A program made the position numbers and the translations under genes. From the NCBI GenBank assembly GCA_023375785.1, contig SZWC01001594.1, positions 232,650 through 256,666 on the forward strand: a DNA stretch of 24,017 nucleotides, in the 5' to 3' direction. Shown one piece after another: positions 1-9,968 of this stretch (the stretch's first letter is position 1; every line of letters begins with the position of its first letter). This DNA is from Penium margaritaceum. Taxonomy: Eukaryota; Streptophyta; Zygnematophyceae; Desmidiales; Peniaceae. The notes beneath the pieces were generated by a model, which had not been told where the DNA came from, searched no databases, and saw only the letters and a list, made by a program, of their open reading frames with translations.

Positions 1-1980
1 GGGGGGGTAGGGGGGGCACATGGGGAGAGAAATGAGGTTCTAGCGCAATTCATGAAGAAATTCAAGAACTATATGGGTCACTTCATACCTGTCAACTAGG
101 ATCCCAGAAGCCACCCTCTTTGTCAAGAAACGTGTTCTGTAATAAAAGCTATCCTAAAAAACTGGTCCCCAGCTGAATTAAGCGTTGAAAATTCTCACCC
201 CTCTTCATGTACATTAATCAGGAATAATTGTTCTTAAATGTCTCTATGCTAAGGAGCATGCAAAGTAGCATCCTTTGAATGTACCATACCATGCCAGCCA
301 TACAATTTCGTGAATCTGTAGTGGCTTTTATATGTTCTCATTGAAATAATATCTTTAAAAAATAAAATTTTCAAATGAAATATTTCTTCTTAAAATAATC
401 TTGAAAATTATTTTTTCTATCTTCTCAAGGAAATCATGCAATCACGCATTTATGCCCAAAACATGTTAATTTCAACAAAATAGATCACATTTTCAAATTA
501 AAGTAGAGGAAATTTCTTGATTTCGTCCATGTAACAAGGAAAATTTCACAGCCTCTCCACAACTATCAACACCCTTGTTGTATTGAACGTGAACTTCATG
601 TCACTACTTGTGCATTTCCACAAAAAATCCTCAAACTTTTTGGTTTCCCCCTCCGATAAAATTATGTGTAAAAATTGCAAAACCTCTTTCAAAGAATTTT
701 CCCTTGAGAAAAATGGTGAAAATAATATAATACTTTGTTCTCTTTTCTTTCTAAGGGTGAGTTCTTACGCAACGTGAATAAGGGGAAATGTAACACATTC
801 GACGGAATCTTTGGTCCACCAGGCCAAAACCGTGGTGCTTGAGCTTCTCCAACCCTCAAACCATCTCTTCTCACCACCCACAGTCCCAAGTGACCCCGCT
901 CAAGCCACGTGGCTCCTTACACCTGTCAATGTGGCACTACCACGCAAAAGGAAAACATTTCAAGAGAAAATATTACATAAACTTAAGGTTGTAATTCTTT
1001 TGTCTTTATTATCATGGGGCCATCCTTATAGGGTACCAATTTTGTGTGATACCTCATGCGGGATCTATTTATATGTTCTTAGGTTTGTTAATGAATGGAT
1101 CTATTCATAAGTTAAATTTCCACGCATAAAACTAGATGGGAAGATTTTCCCATTCAACCAAAGTTGTTTTGATTCAAGGTCTCTCACCCTCAATCCATCC
1201 CATCCAACCACCAAAAAGCCATGAGGAGAGGTAAGCCCATGCTCCTCTCCTCCCACATACAATTGGACCCGCCTCAGTTTCCATTAGGGGTCTCAAAACC
1301 TAGAGATCTAATGGTAATCTAACGAATTGGAAAAGAAGGTGAGCACTTTGTGCTAAAAAAATAGTGATAAAGGGTCCTTAGCCCTCAATCCATCGCATCC
1401 TGCCATCCATAGGACAAGGACCCATTCAAACCATGTGGAGGGGCCATTCCATGATACATTGGAAGAGGGGGGAAAATTACATGATAAGTGAAGGTGATGA
1501 TTTCATTGGAAAGTTTTGTGCATTTTACTTGACATATTCGACTATCATTACACTTTTTGTGGTGGGTTGCCTATGGGGGACACAAGAAAGAGGCAATGAG
1601 AATGTTCCTGTGTAACTCAATTGAATCCATGAGTTGAATTTGTGCAAAAAGGGGTCGATCATGAAAATAATGGGTCTTTAATAATAAAATAAGGAAAGCA
1701 CAAGCCCCACCTTTCAAAGTTGAATTTCCATGATTCGCAGAAAATGTATACGGATGGTCCTCAAAATTCCCATATTAGTAATGATTTAATATTTTATCTT
1801 GTAATTGTATAATTTTTTATACCTTTCATCAATGCAAATCCAAGTTACATGTTTTCTCTCATGTTTTCCAAAACAATAGAGCTTCTATAAATTTTCATAC
1901 ATGAAAAATATAATGGATATTTTGGAAAAAGATACCTGCAATTATTTAATTCTGCAGTTTAACCATTATAAGGAGATGAT
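1..1980. other. AT-rich stretch without a recognisable gene
   Basis: The stretch opens with G runs and then becomes AT-rich, with several poly-A/T tracts. Open frames are short (up to 99 codons), overlap on both strands and show no motif I recognise. A phrase beginning CCCTCAATCCATC occurs near 1188 and again near 1382, so a short direct repeat about 194 bp apart is present. I see no LTR, terminal inverted repeat or RNA gene. It is probably intergenic sequence or very old repeat. Confidence 0.5.
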
Positions 1981-3159
1981 ACAAGGATGATACATGGTTG
2001 TAGTCTTATGAGGCAACGTTTCTCAGAAGCGTATAATTGGACAGGCCTCCAAGTACGGTATATGGAGCTATTTTCCATCTCAAGAAGGCAGCCTTGTTCG
2101 CAGAGTTCCAGTCAAGGGTACAGTCACTGGTCGGCCCGAGGACTGGTTGGCTGTTGCAAGGCGTGCTGACGTTGCCATAACCAGGTTGTCATTGAACACT
2201 ACTGACGTGGATGCGACGTCCCTAGTTCCCCCCATCCAGAGCTTGAATGCGTTGGCAGTGTGTGAATCTCGGCTTGGATGCAATCATACTATTGTTCTCT
2301 GAAAAACATGTCAAGGTGACATTGTAGCTGATCAATATTACGGACTGTGGATGGCAATTTTTTTTCTAGATCATCATTGACGCTTCGTGTGAATGACAAC
2401 CAGCGATTTGGCCTCTTGCGGCTGGTCGATAAAGACGAAAGTAGAAGACCGCAACTCAGTTCGGCAGTAACCGATGAGTGCCTCTCCGGTGGGCTCACCT
2501 CAAAACTGCCGATATATGCATTGCAGGGTCATCCAGGAGAGCTGCTGCGGAGGTGGTCCCACATTGAGGCTGTTGTGTGGCCGACGTATATATACCGGGA
2601 AATGTGCCACCATTCGACCGTTTTGCGACTTGCTGTTATGGACGAACCGATTTTTGTCTAGACTTTTCTCGCATGTGTACCAAGGAAACAATCCACAGTC
2701 TTATCGCCACATGAATATAGCGGCCAAAGCATCGAGTCTCGATGCATTTTAAAAATGTCGACGAATAATCCTTCCTTATTCGTTTGAACAGCTCGTCGAT
2801 GCATCTCAAATGCCCGTGTGCGACATTATTACAAAGCGGCAACTCATGAAATCACGACTATCGAACGTCAACTCATGCAGTACTCCCGTGCGTAGCAGCT
2901 CGGCAGCTACAGCGCTGAGCGATACGTGTGTCGCGTTGGCGTACACAGACCAAGCAGGAGAATCCAAGGAAATATCCAAGTGCCCCTTCAGTGGTAGTCA
3001 ATGTTGAAAGCACACCCACCTATCGAACATGTATTTTCAGAGACCCAGTTCTTAATATTTTTGCAAATCTAAGCACGATATTCCTTGTATAGATTTTCAA
3101 AAAATTACTTATCTTAAATCCTAAACACATAAACTATCCTAATGAATCCGTATTCACAC
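1981..3159. other. Unassigned sequence with short overlapping ORFs and hairpins
   Basis: This stretch has a more balanced base composition than the sequence to its left. The longest open frame is a plus-strand 104-codon ORF at 2347-2661; it matches nothing I recognise and overlaps other frames on both strands, so I do not call a gene. A near-perfect palindrome sits at 2729-2745 (arms GCATCGAG and CTCGATGC around one base), followed by a GAATAA/TTATTC hairpin near 2763-2781. It ends where the 3' LTR of the minus-strand chromovirus begins. It could be decayed repeat or host sequence. Confidence 0.35.
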
Positions 3160-3682
3160 TATAAGCGCCGAGCGAAATGTGGGTGGTTCACTACCATGAA
3201 GTGCAGAGGAACAGATAATTCGAGGGATCAGATTGAACATAGAAGATTCAAAAATCTATGAAAGGGACAAAAAATTCGAGCAAATATATACAATGGCGTG
3301 AATCACGATGGGACATATCTTAGGTCTTCTGAACTCAAGCCAAGCAACGCATGTGAGGTTGCACTCTGAGTGATCCCTTTGAGAAGCTCTGCCTGAGATT
3401 TGGCGAGCTTGAAGGATTGAGGCGCGTCTTTAGATAATGTCAAACACGCGAAGAAGTTGACCGAACAGTATGCAAACATTGACACTCTTCTTTTGACCAT
3501 TCTAGAAAGTGGCCCAAGTTGTCTGAAACTTTGTGAGCAAAACACCAAAGGTCAAGGAAATTGGCGAGAACTCCCTCAGCCGATCGGCGGAAAAATCTCA
3601 TGGACAACGCATAGTGGGCCATAAATGTGAGAATAAAAATGATTGTGTAGTTCACGGCCTCGTGTGCGTCATGGATGTAACA
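3160..3682 (-). repeat. 3' LTR of the minus-strand chromovirus
   Basis: Read on the minus strand it begins TGTTACATCC at 3682, close to the TGTTACGTCC starts at 18991 and 20728, and ends CGCTCGGCGCTTATA at 3160. The end matches CGCTCGGCGTAACA of the plus-strand LTR ending at 20725. Internal blocks such as ATGGCCCACTATGCG are shared with the 5' LTR (ATGGCCCATTATGCG). Length is 523 bp. The overlapping open frames on both strands here are not genes. Confidence 0.85.
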
Positions 3683-3696
3683 CTTCCCCGCCTTTC
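3683..3696 (-). other. Polypurine tract of the minus-strand chromovirus
   Basis: The minus strand reads GAAAGGCGGGGAAG directly before the LTR start TGTTAC. An all-purine run with one C, abutting the 3' LTR, is the expected plus-strand primer of an LTR retrotransposon. The plus-strand copy has the equivalent GCGAAAAGGAGAAAAAG just before 18991. Confidence 0.7.
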
Positions 3697-3699
3697 AAC

Positions 3700-4030
3700 T
3701 GTGACGTTCCAACGCATAAGCAGACGTACACCGGGAACGATGGTAGTTGGCGTCCATGAAATGATGAATGCCTCTGCGGTTGTCGTAAGGCTCCCAACAC
3801 AAATATTTGGTAGTTTTCCATGTCATCTATGTCCAAGGATGTTCAATCACGTCCTCAGTATCCATATCGACTTCAATAGGAGGTGGATGTGCGACATCTC
3901 TGTTCGAGAAGTTCGTCCTCGGAATCCGGTAATGCTTGAGCTTGGTCATGTGGAAGACAGGGTGGATCGCAAAGTTGTCAAGTATGCAAAGTTGAGCGAC
4001 AATAAGGGGGTTGCATTCGCTCGATCTCAA
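3700..4030 (-). pseudogene. Integrase C-terminus and chromodomain remnant
   Basis: A 67-codon frame contains the motif NPLIVAQLCILD followed by HPVFHMTKLKHYR. This matches NPIVAQLCLLD and HPTYHIANLKYWR in the plus-strand copy at 18630-18720, and is the segment that ends many Ty3/gypsy integrases before the chromodomain. Further along, in another frame, EPYDNRRGIHHF corresponds to the EPYDNLRYLDHLI end of the plus-strand chromodomain. The intervening part has drifted and changed frame. It is clearly not functional. Confidence 0.75.
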
Positions 4031-4895
4031 AGTTTAATGGAACAACCGGAAACTGAACTTCGCAAAGTCATGTCCTCAAAGTTTAATGCACAAACTTGTC
4101 CGAGGCGATAACGCGACTAGTCACCAACATTAACGGTGAGGATCTAGACATCGAGGCATGGCCAGTGTCTATTCTGAAGAGCTACCTCTTTGAAATGTGA
4201 CGCCCCGCAATTACCATAGGATTGATCCGCCGGAAAACATCTCGTCAGCGCCAAGCTCCGACATGACATAAAGTCTCACCTTCTAGGCCACCAAAACAGC
4301 GAGACTTCGAGGGGAGATGTTTCCCTGCAACCAAATAATGGTGTGTTACATTCAAAGCATGTGAAATCTGGCATAAGACCACCTAAAACGTGGAACCAAA
4401 CCGAAGCTTCATGGTCAAAGTCTTCGCTTGAGCTCCGTCGCTAAACCATCAACAAATAGTTGAGAAAGTTAGAAAACGTGGACGGTGGATCGTTTGTGTG
4501 TCACGAGGACCATCCAACCGTTCGGGTTGGCTTATAGGTTCGAACTGCACAATCAGGTTTGAGCTTCCGCTGAGTTAGGAAGCACATAAGCTTGAAATTT
4601 AGTGACCTTTTATCCGCCCATCAAATGACACGAGGACAGAGCTCAAAACACGATTATCTGGCCAATTTATCCAAATTTAATATTCGGTAAGTGAAGGAGG
4701 ATGGGATCGCCAAAGCTCGACACGTCATTGCTGGAATGCCGGTCAGCCACTCCCTTCAAAGTTGCTTGTGTCTTCGCAAGGGTTTGTTGCATTTCCTCCG
4801 AGACGCTGGGAAATCCTGTCAGTTGACATCAACCAAAGGAATGTTTCTCTGGATTTGTAGTATTGCTGATATGGTAAGAATTTTACCAGGAGACC

Positions 4896-5560
4896 CTAAA
4901 AACGGATTTGACAAGTTGCGATGGAAGTGGCGAAGTTGTATGTGAGTTCAACGGTGAGCAGGTTGGTTGCCCAATCGATGCCATGCGACTCGCATAAAGT
5001 GTGGAGAAGCAATTTGTGCATCTGATTCATGCTTATGGTCTGCACGTCCGTTTGAGGATGAGACGGCGTTGATTGCTGGATCCGATTGTTGTAACGTGTT
5101 ATCAATTTGCTCTAGACTCGGCTAGTAAAATGGTCGTTTCGATTGTCCATCATTGTATGTGGCACGTCATGCAGCCGTACACTATGGTTTCGAAACAATC
5201 ATTTTGTTTACTCGAAGGTGACAATGGTCATTGTCAGAATGAAGTACGGCATTTGTTGAAATTTTCCCACCACCACGAAGATGGCGCTGAAGCCCTCGGG
5301 AGGTGGGAAATCGTGTCGGAAGTCTATGCTGATGTTGACCCATGGCTACGCTAGAACTTGAAGGTGTTTGAGTAGTCATAGTAGTCTTCTACGATAAGAC
5401 TTTTACCGTTGACAGATGTCACACGGCTTGTAGAAGGCTACCACGCCGGTCTATATGTTATTCCACTGATGGTACTTCACCATTTTCCTAAGTTTCATGT
5501 CCTTGCCAAAGTTTCCACATAGACCAGTGCCGTGGCATTCGTCCGATAAAGTCCACCAAA
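4896..5560 (-). pseudogene. Integrase remnant with zinc-binding region (minus-strand chromovirus)
   Basis: At 4896-5105 the frame contains SHPQTDVQTISMNQ, matching the conserved end of the Ty3/gypsy integrase core; the catalytic glutamate expected after QT is replaced by isoleucine. Near 5524-5538 the minus strand shows a CHGTG...GNFGKD segment, and near 5405-5422 CDICQR. These are the two halves of the HHCC zinc-binding region, with the second histidine changed to asparagine and the two cysteines intact. Stops fall between them, including a TAG where a tryptophan is usual. The gene is dead. Confidence 0.75.
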
Positions 5561-5988
5561 GTTCTTTGTTTGGTGGCACGAAGACTTGGCGGGTGAATGT
5601 GCGTCACCAACAGGGACGGTTGAAGTACAACTTGGTTTTGCTGTATCCGTCAAACTCCTTGTATCTCTTCCGAAACAGTCTCATGAGCTACGGATCTCGT
5701 TTGACGAGAAGCATGTAAATCGCGGCCATTAGATGTGGTCGACGACTCTGTTATATGCGTCTTTACAGGTTAATACTCGATGTCGTCGTCAAAGTTTGAG
5801 GAATTGGATCCACAAATTTTGTGGACAACTTAGATTTAGCTTAATCTTCGATAGTTCAATATGTGATGGTCGATGAGGATGAAAAAAATCCAAATAGAAC
5901 CATCGTGATTATACACATGCACGAATGCGAGCATTCCATTCTCACGCACCATGTAGTTTAGTTCTACCTCGCAATGGTTCCATGAAAT

Positions 5989-6204
5989 TTACTTGACAGG
6001 TTTTTCTCCGCTGCCGTTTTCTCGGAGGAGAAGTACGCTGATTGCTGAATCGGACGCATCGGTGGCCATGATGTATTCCATTGTCGAATGAGCCAATTTT
6101 AAGGTTGGCACCGAGTTTAGAGCTTTTGTCAAAACATTGAATGCTTGTTGTTCGCTAGCCCTCCTCTTCCACTCGGTCAAAGAGAGGCCTTGACACCGGA
6201 GCAT
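5989..6204 (-). pseudogene. RNase H domain remnant of pol
   Basis: A 71-codon open stretch includes WKRRASEQQAFNVLTKAL and, further on, IMATDASDSAISVLLLRENG. This is the hallmark order of the RNase H domain that follows reverse transcriptase in Ty3/gypsy elements: the EQQAF segment, then the TDAS segment with a catalytic aspartate, then a short run ending near a K-P-V. It lies between the RT and integrase remnants as expected. Flanking frames are interrupted. Confidence 0.75.
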
Positions 6205-6436
6205 AATCGTATACGGATCAAAGGTAGTAGTTACAAGAGCCTTGAAATGCTTGGGCGTCCTAAACGCCAGTCAGTGCCGGGCAATTAGTGATTGCACACC
6301 CTTTTGTGGGGTTCACATTGATTCATTGGTTGCCAGTGATGTGGTCTAGAAACGCGATAGAAGGTGGAAGAAAATCGTATTTAGAGAGTTTTTTCTGTAG
6401 AATTTCCCTTTCTAAAGTATCGAGAAAATTTTAGAG

Positions 6437-6970
6437 ATGTCCATTGTGATCATCCCCGATGCGAATGTACACATGGATGCCATTGAGATAGACAATGACA
6501 AAGTCATCCAGGTACGGGCAAGAAATACTGTCCATCAAAGTCATGAATATTGCAAGGACATTTGTGAGTCCAAACGACCTAACTATGAACTACAAGTACC
6601 CATATCTGGTGTGAAATGTTGTCTTCTTGACGTCCTTATTGTATGTGCACATCTCATGATATTCATTGCATAGGTGGATGCTGGTCAAAATTCGAGCCCC
6701 ACAGAGATGGTTAAAACGTTTGTTTGCTCGTGGAAGATGGTATCGGTTGTTGATGGTTATGTTGTTCAACGCTTGGTATTGGCCAAGCGTTGAACATCCG
6801 CATCTCCCTAGTTTCCTTTTTAATAAAACCACAGGATCGGAAGAGGGTGACATGGAGGGTTTGATGAACCCCTGATTGAGTATCTTATCGAATTGCTTCT
6901 TGATTTTTGTCATCTCGTGGTCCCTCATCCAATAGATTTCTTTCACCGTTTTTCTGCTGCCTGCCTTCAA
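6437..6970 (-). pseudogene. Reverse transcriptase remnant of pol
   Basis: The 126-codon frame at 6590-6970 contains ILNQGFIKPSMSPSSDPVVL, then YQALNNITINNRYHLPR and TTFHTRYGYL, the palm and finger motifs of Ty3/gypsy reverse transcriptase in the usual order. Across a stop the reading continues with SFGLTN and CPYLDDFVIVYLNGI. The catalytic box at 6479-6490 reads YLNG instead of YLDD, so both active-site aspartates are lost. Identification is secure; activity is excluded. Confidence 0.88.
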
Positions 6971-7443
6971 GTATATCTGGTTGCTGATGTTTTGATGTGG
7001 AGGTACCTCTTGAGGCAGTTCGACGGGAAATACTCCCTTGAAATCCTTGAAGAGTTATGCACACTCTTCCTCGTCGAGTGCCGAGGATGATGTGGCCGTA
7101 TCTGTCCTTGCAATTTCTCTTGGCCATGTTCAAAGAGATTGGTTGGTATCTTCCGACTTTTACAATCTCCTTCGTTAGTTCGACCTCTAGTGCTTCCCAG
7201 AACGACCACTACATCGTGGGTCGCTCAATCAGAGCTAGGTGTTGTCTTGTGTTGTAAGTACCAATATAGACCGCTTTGCTGCTCTCGTCCATCTAGGGAT
7301 TGTGTGGGAAAACAAAAAATCGTCCAAGGATGTTTGTCATCTCTCATTGGGAAATATTTCCAGACTTTTATGCCACAAAAATTTACAATTTGGAACTGGA
7401 GAGGTCTGCAAAGTCGACAAATATGCAGTTATCCATTTTCCCT

Positions 7444-7650
7444 TTAAACACTCCTGGGTCCGGTCTGCAAACCCAGCTTCCGAGCCATGTCGTTGCTTAT
7501 GAATGTGTGAGAAGCTCCTTCATTTAGTAGTGCGAGTACCGTTCTGCAAATTTTACAACCTCTCAGCTTTGTTTGTAGTAGTATTGGTAGTTGGTCATAC
7601 TCGTACCCCTCTTGATCACAGGAACCTTCGTCGGCGGCAATGTGAGCCAC
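7444..7650 (-). pseudogene. Retropepsin-like protease remnant
   Basis: A 68-codon frame contains LALLNEGASHTFISNDMA followed by KLGLQ, the family signature around the aspartic protease active site. The expected catalytic aspartate is asparagine here (codon at 7522-7524). The plus-strand copy at 22863-22900 has the same replacement (LLNGGVSYIFVSNNM). The sequence upstream also aligns between the two copies, which confirms that they belong to one family. Confidence 0.75.
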
Positions 7651-7791
7651 TCAGATGGGCGATTGGTCAGCACAAACTTTCTTGACTGGACAGGAACCTT
7701 TTTGATTGCTCCTTCCCTTTGTCGTTTTCCGATACTTCATATTTTCTCTACGACTGCCCCTCCCGTCTTTGGTCTGTTCATGTCGTCTCCG

Positions 7792-8736
7792 ACAGTCGCA
7801 TGAAATACAACTCGGATATCTACAAGTCTAGCACATCTGTGGATGGCATTGATTGACGCGTCAATCTCCACCGGAAATGAGGCTTCCATTGAACGCAATG
7901 TCCCTCTGCCATGACAATGATTTTGGTTTTGGGATCCCCAACCATCGGATTCTTCCATCCAAGCGTTGTAGTTTGCAAAGACAATGCGACTCACTTCTAT
8001 GCGTATTCCGTGCATTTGACTTCTTGTTCATTTTTCCAAAGCGGGCAAGTGTAGGGTATGTAAATTCATTCAAATTCTTAGATAGCACGAGAGACTTGTG
8101 CCACATTGGATTCATTTGCTCGAGAGGTTGAACGACGGTGGTTGATGGCGCGAGAGCATTTGCTCGATTTGTCGATCAAGCTCCACTAGTCTCCTATTTC
8201 TGTTGGATGGTCTTTAAATCGGGACACAAACTTAAAGCCGTAACATGCAAAAGTAAGGCCGCAAAGTGAATCTTCTTTTTTTCCTCCCTGACCCGCGTAA
8301 GAGTAAAATACATCTCCAACATCGCCAACCATATCAAGACCGTTGATCCTTTTGAGTTGGTAGGATCGAACGACTCAAGGAGTGCCAGTCCAATATGGGA
8401 TTCAATCTAGATTTTAACATTGCCCTTGGTGAGCACTACTTCTCCTGCATGGGAATTCTGAGGCTCCTCCATCACTGCGTTCGGTTGTAGGAGCAGATGA
8501 ATGTTGAAACCATCAAAACCTGATAAATTTTGGTACAAATCTTTGTTGATGCAAGCTTGTCGACCTATGCCTCCCACTGTGCAAGGTGTCTTCCCAGCAG
8601 GCAACAACGGGGGTGGATGGTTCATCGTGCCAAAGGTGTCTGAAAATGGGTTTGTCGTCGTGTTTGTTGGTGATGTGCCATTTACTACGGCAGTTCTCGC
8701 TAGTGCCTGGTTTGTCTCAACAACGACGGTGTTCAC
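7792..8736 (-). pseudogene. gag remnant with ruined CCHC zinc knuckle
   Basis: The 109-codon frame at 8407-8736 ends with GFDGFNIHLLLQPNAVMEE and EVVLTKGNVKI, matching LESLNIHLLQELNVVMDD and KVVLTKRNIQL at 21635-21868 on the plus strand. Between about 8215 and 8390 the minus strand continues with LIWLAMLEMYF and HVTALSLCPDLKTIQQ, matching the plus copy's GTALSWRQDIKTIQ, a gypsy capsid segment. The zinc knuckle sits at 7792-7833, where the reading is C-stop-T-C...C, with the tryptophan codon TGG now TAG and the histidine codon changed. Several frame changes are needed to follow it. Confidence 0.75.
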
Positions 8737-8921
8737 GTGCTATTGGACCTCCATTGCTGGAGTCACCACTGGTTGATTTTGCTTGTAGACGGGTGCCCTC
8801 ATTCTATTCACCGTTGTCGTCACTAAGTTTGTAAACTCCTAAACAATGGAGATGCATCAAGGGCTTGTCTGAGGTTGTCACTATGTGGTTAATGTGTTGG
8901 TCTCACTTCTCGTGTCAATGT

Positions 8922-8933
8922 GCTCTTATACGA
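8922..8933 (-). other. Primer binding site (tRNA-iMet type), decayed
   Basis: Two bases inside the end of the 5' LTR the minus strand reads TCGTATAAGAGC, matching the plant initiator-Met primer site TGGTATCAGAGC at 10 of 12 positions. The plus-strand copy has TGATATTAGAGT in the equivalent place. Confidence 0.6.
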
Positions 8934-9071
8934 GGTGTTTCACAAAGTGGAATGTAGGTGGTTCATAGGGATGAGGTGTAGAGTGATAGACAATTTGAGG
9001 AACTGGGATGAATAGATAATGGGAGAAATAGCTCAGATACCCGTAAAATGCAAAATGTGACTCTCATGCGT

Positions 9072-9191
9072 CCGTCGTTTGGAAGAAAAGCACCGACCTG
9101 CCCGTGGTTCGGAAGAAAAGCAACCATCCTTCCATCATGCATTACAAACGCAACCATCCGCCCAGCCTCTGCAACAAAACAAAGCAACCGC
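9072..9191. repeat. 30-bp tandem repeat, four units
   Basis: Units begin at 9072, 9102, 9132 and 9162. The first two share GGAAGAAAAGCA; the later ones diverge but keep a GCAACC core. On the minus strand they encode a 10-residue periodicity (GRMVAF...), a by-product of the repeat. Confidence 0.75.
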
Positions 9192-9356
9192 TCACCCCAT
9201 TCTTCTGGCTGGATCATAGCATGTGTTTTTGACTTGACATGGAAAAAAGTGCAATGGTGCATCCGTCTGAGACAGAAAGAATGACAAAGATCATGTCGTG
9301 CATCAATGCCACATGGTTCGTGGGAGGAACATGACTTTTTTAGCGTTTCTGGATTC

Positions 9357-9565
9357 CTCATGTGTTTTTTTGTGTAACGTTGGCACATGTGTTATTTTAT
9401 GTACGGTGTTGTCATATGTGTTATTTTTTGTGCGACGTTTTCATATGCGTTATTTGTTTTGTGCAGGAGTGTCATATGTTTTGTTTTGTGCGCGACATTG
9501 GTATATCAGTTATATAGTTCTGAAATGACTATGTATATCAGCTATATAGTTCCGAATATATGACT
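9357..9565. repeat. About 29-bp and 32-bp tandem repeats in the right half of the insertion
   Basis: Units built on CATATGTGTTATTTT followed by TGTGCGACGTT start near 9357, 9384, 9413, 9442 and 9473. They are followed by two 32-bp units starting GTATATCAG at 9501 and 9533, both containing TATATAGTT. These arrays fill the right half of the inserted element up to its end. Confidence 0.7.
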
Positions 9566-9968
9566 TGAACCCATAGATAATTTGTATTAAGCAGGGTGTG
9601 TGCTTTGATGACAAGTGTCGATCAATTCAAGCACATCAATACAAGGACGAGAAACACAATGAGGTATATGTTGGATCTTTCACACTCGAGCCGAGGTATA
9701 CGTAAAAGTTCGCGTTGTGAGTGGTCGGTTTGAGAAGTCGACCAAATAGTATTGAAATAGTTTACGACACATCTGTTTATCATTCGAGAAAGTGGTCCAC
9801 GTTTTCATAACCTTTGGAACTGAACACTGGAAGTTGGGGCAGGTGGCCAAAATACCCTCGGTTGATTGGCAGAAAACCCTTGAGGTCGACGCATAATGGG
9901 CCATAGATGTAAGGGAAAAAATGCCCACTCTGGGAGTTCAAAGACTCGTGTACTTCAGAGACATAAGA

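Larger units (their letters stand above)
9021..9572. mobile_element. 552-bp insertion in the LTR with 9-bp target duplication (Mutator-like candidate)
   Basis: The segment is flanked by perfect copies of ATAGATAAT at 9012-9020 and 9573-9581. Removing it and one flank restores collinearity with the uninterrupted LTR at 20728-21279, base for base over about 36 positions. A 9-bp duplication is typical of Mutator-like elements. The termini share only GGG...CCC, so there is no long terminal inverted repeat; non-TIR Mutator-like elements exist. The interior is made of about 30-bp tandem repeats and has no transposase. A 141-codon minus-strand open frame crossing it (8963-9388) owes its length to those repeats. 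Confidence 0.75.
3160..9968 (-). mobile_element. Decayed full-length Ty3/gypsy chromovirus, minus strand
   Basis: In minus-strand order the parts are: 5' LTR (9968-8936, interrupted), tRNA-iMet-like primer site, gag with a ruined zinc knuckle, protease, reverse transcriptase, RNase H, integrase with zinc-binding region, chromodomain remnant, polypurine tract and 3' LTR (3682-3160). This protease-RT-RNase H-integrase-chromodomain order defines a Ty3/gypsy chromovirus; the chromodomain normally guides integration to particular chromatin. The two LTRs align end to end but differ at roughly a third of positions by eye, so the insertion is old. All coding parts are broken by stops and frameshifts. 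No 5-bp target duplication survives at the deduced ends. Two further pieces of the same family lie on the plus strand at 17.7-23.0 kb and helped to define the ends. Confidence 0.88.
8936..9968 (-). repeat. 5' LTR of the minus-strand chromovirus, split by an insertion
   Basis: On the minus strand it starts TCTTATGTCTC at 9968 (degenerate TGTTACGTCC) and ends TTTGTGAAACA at 8936. Blocks shared with the LTR at 20728-21279 include GGGTATTTTGGCCACCTGCC and CACTTGTCATCAAAGCACAC. Homology stops at 9573 and resumes at 9020, where a 552-bp insertion lies. Without the insertion and one duplication copy the LTR would be about 472 bp, in line with 523-552 bp for the other copies. Confidence 0.82.

Noticed and set aside
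2347..2661. 104-codon plus-strand ORF
   Set aside because: No recognisable motif; equally long frames overlap on the other strand and in another frame.
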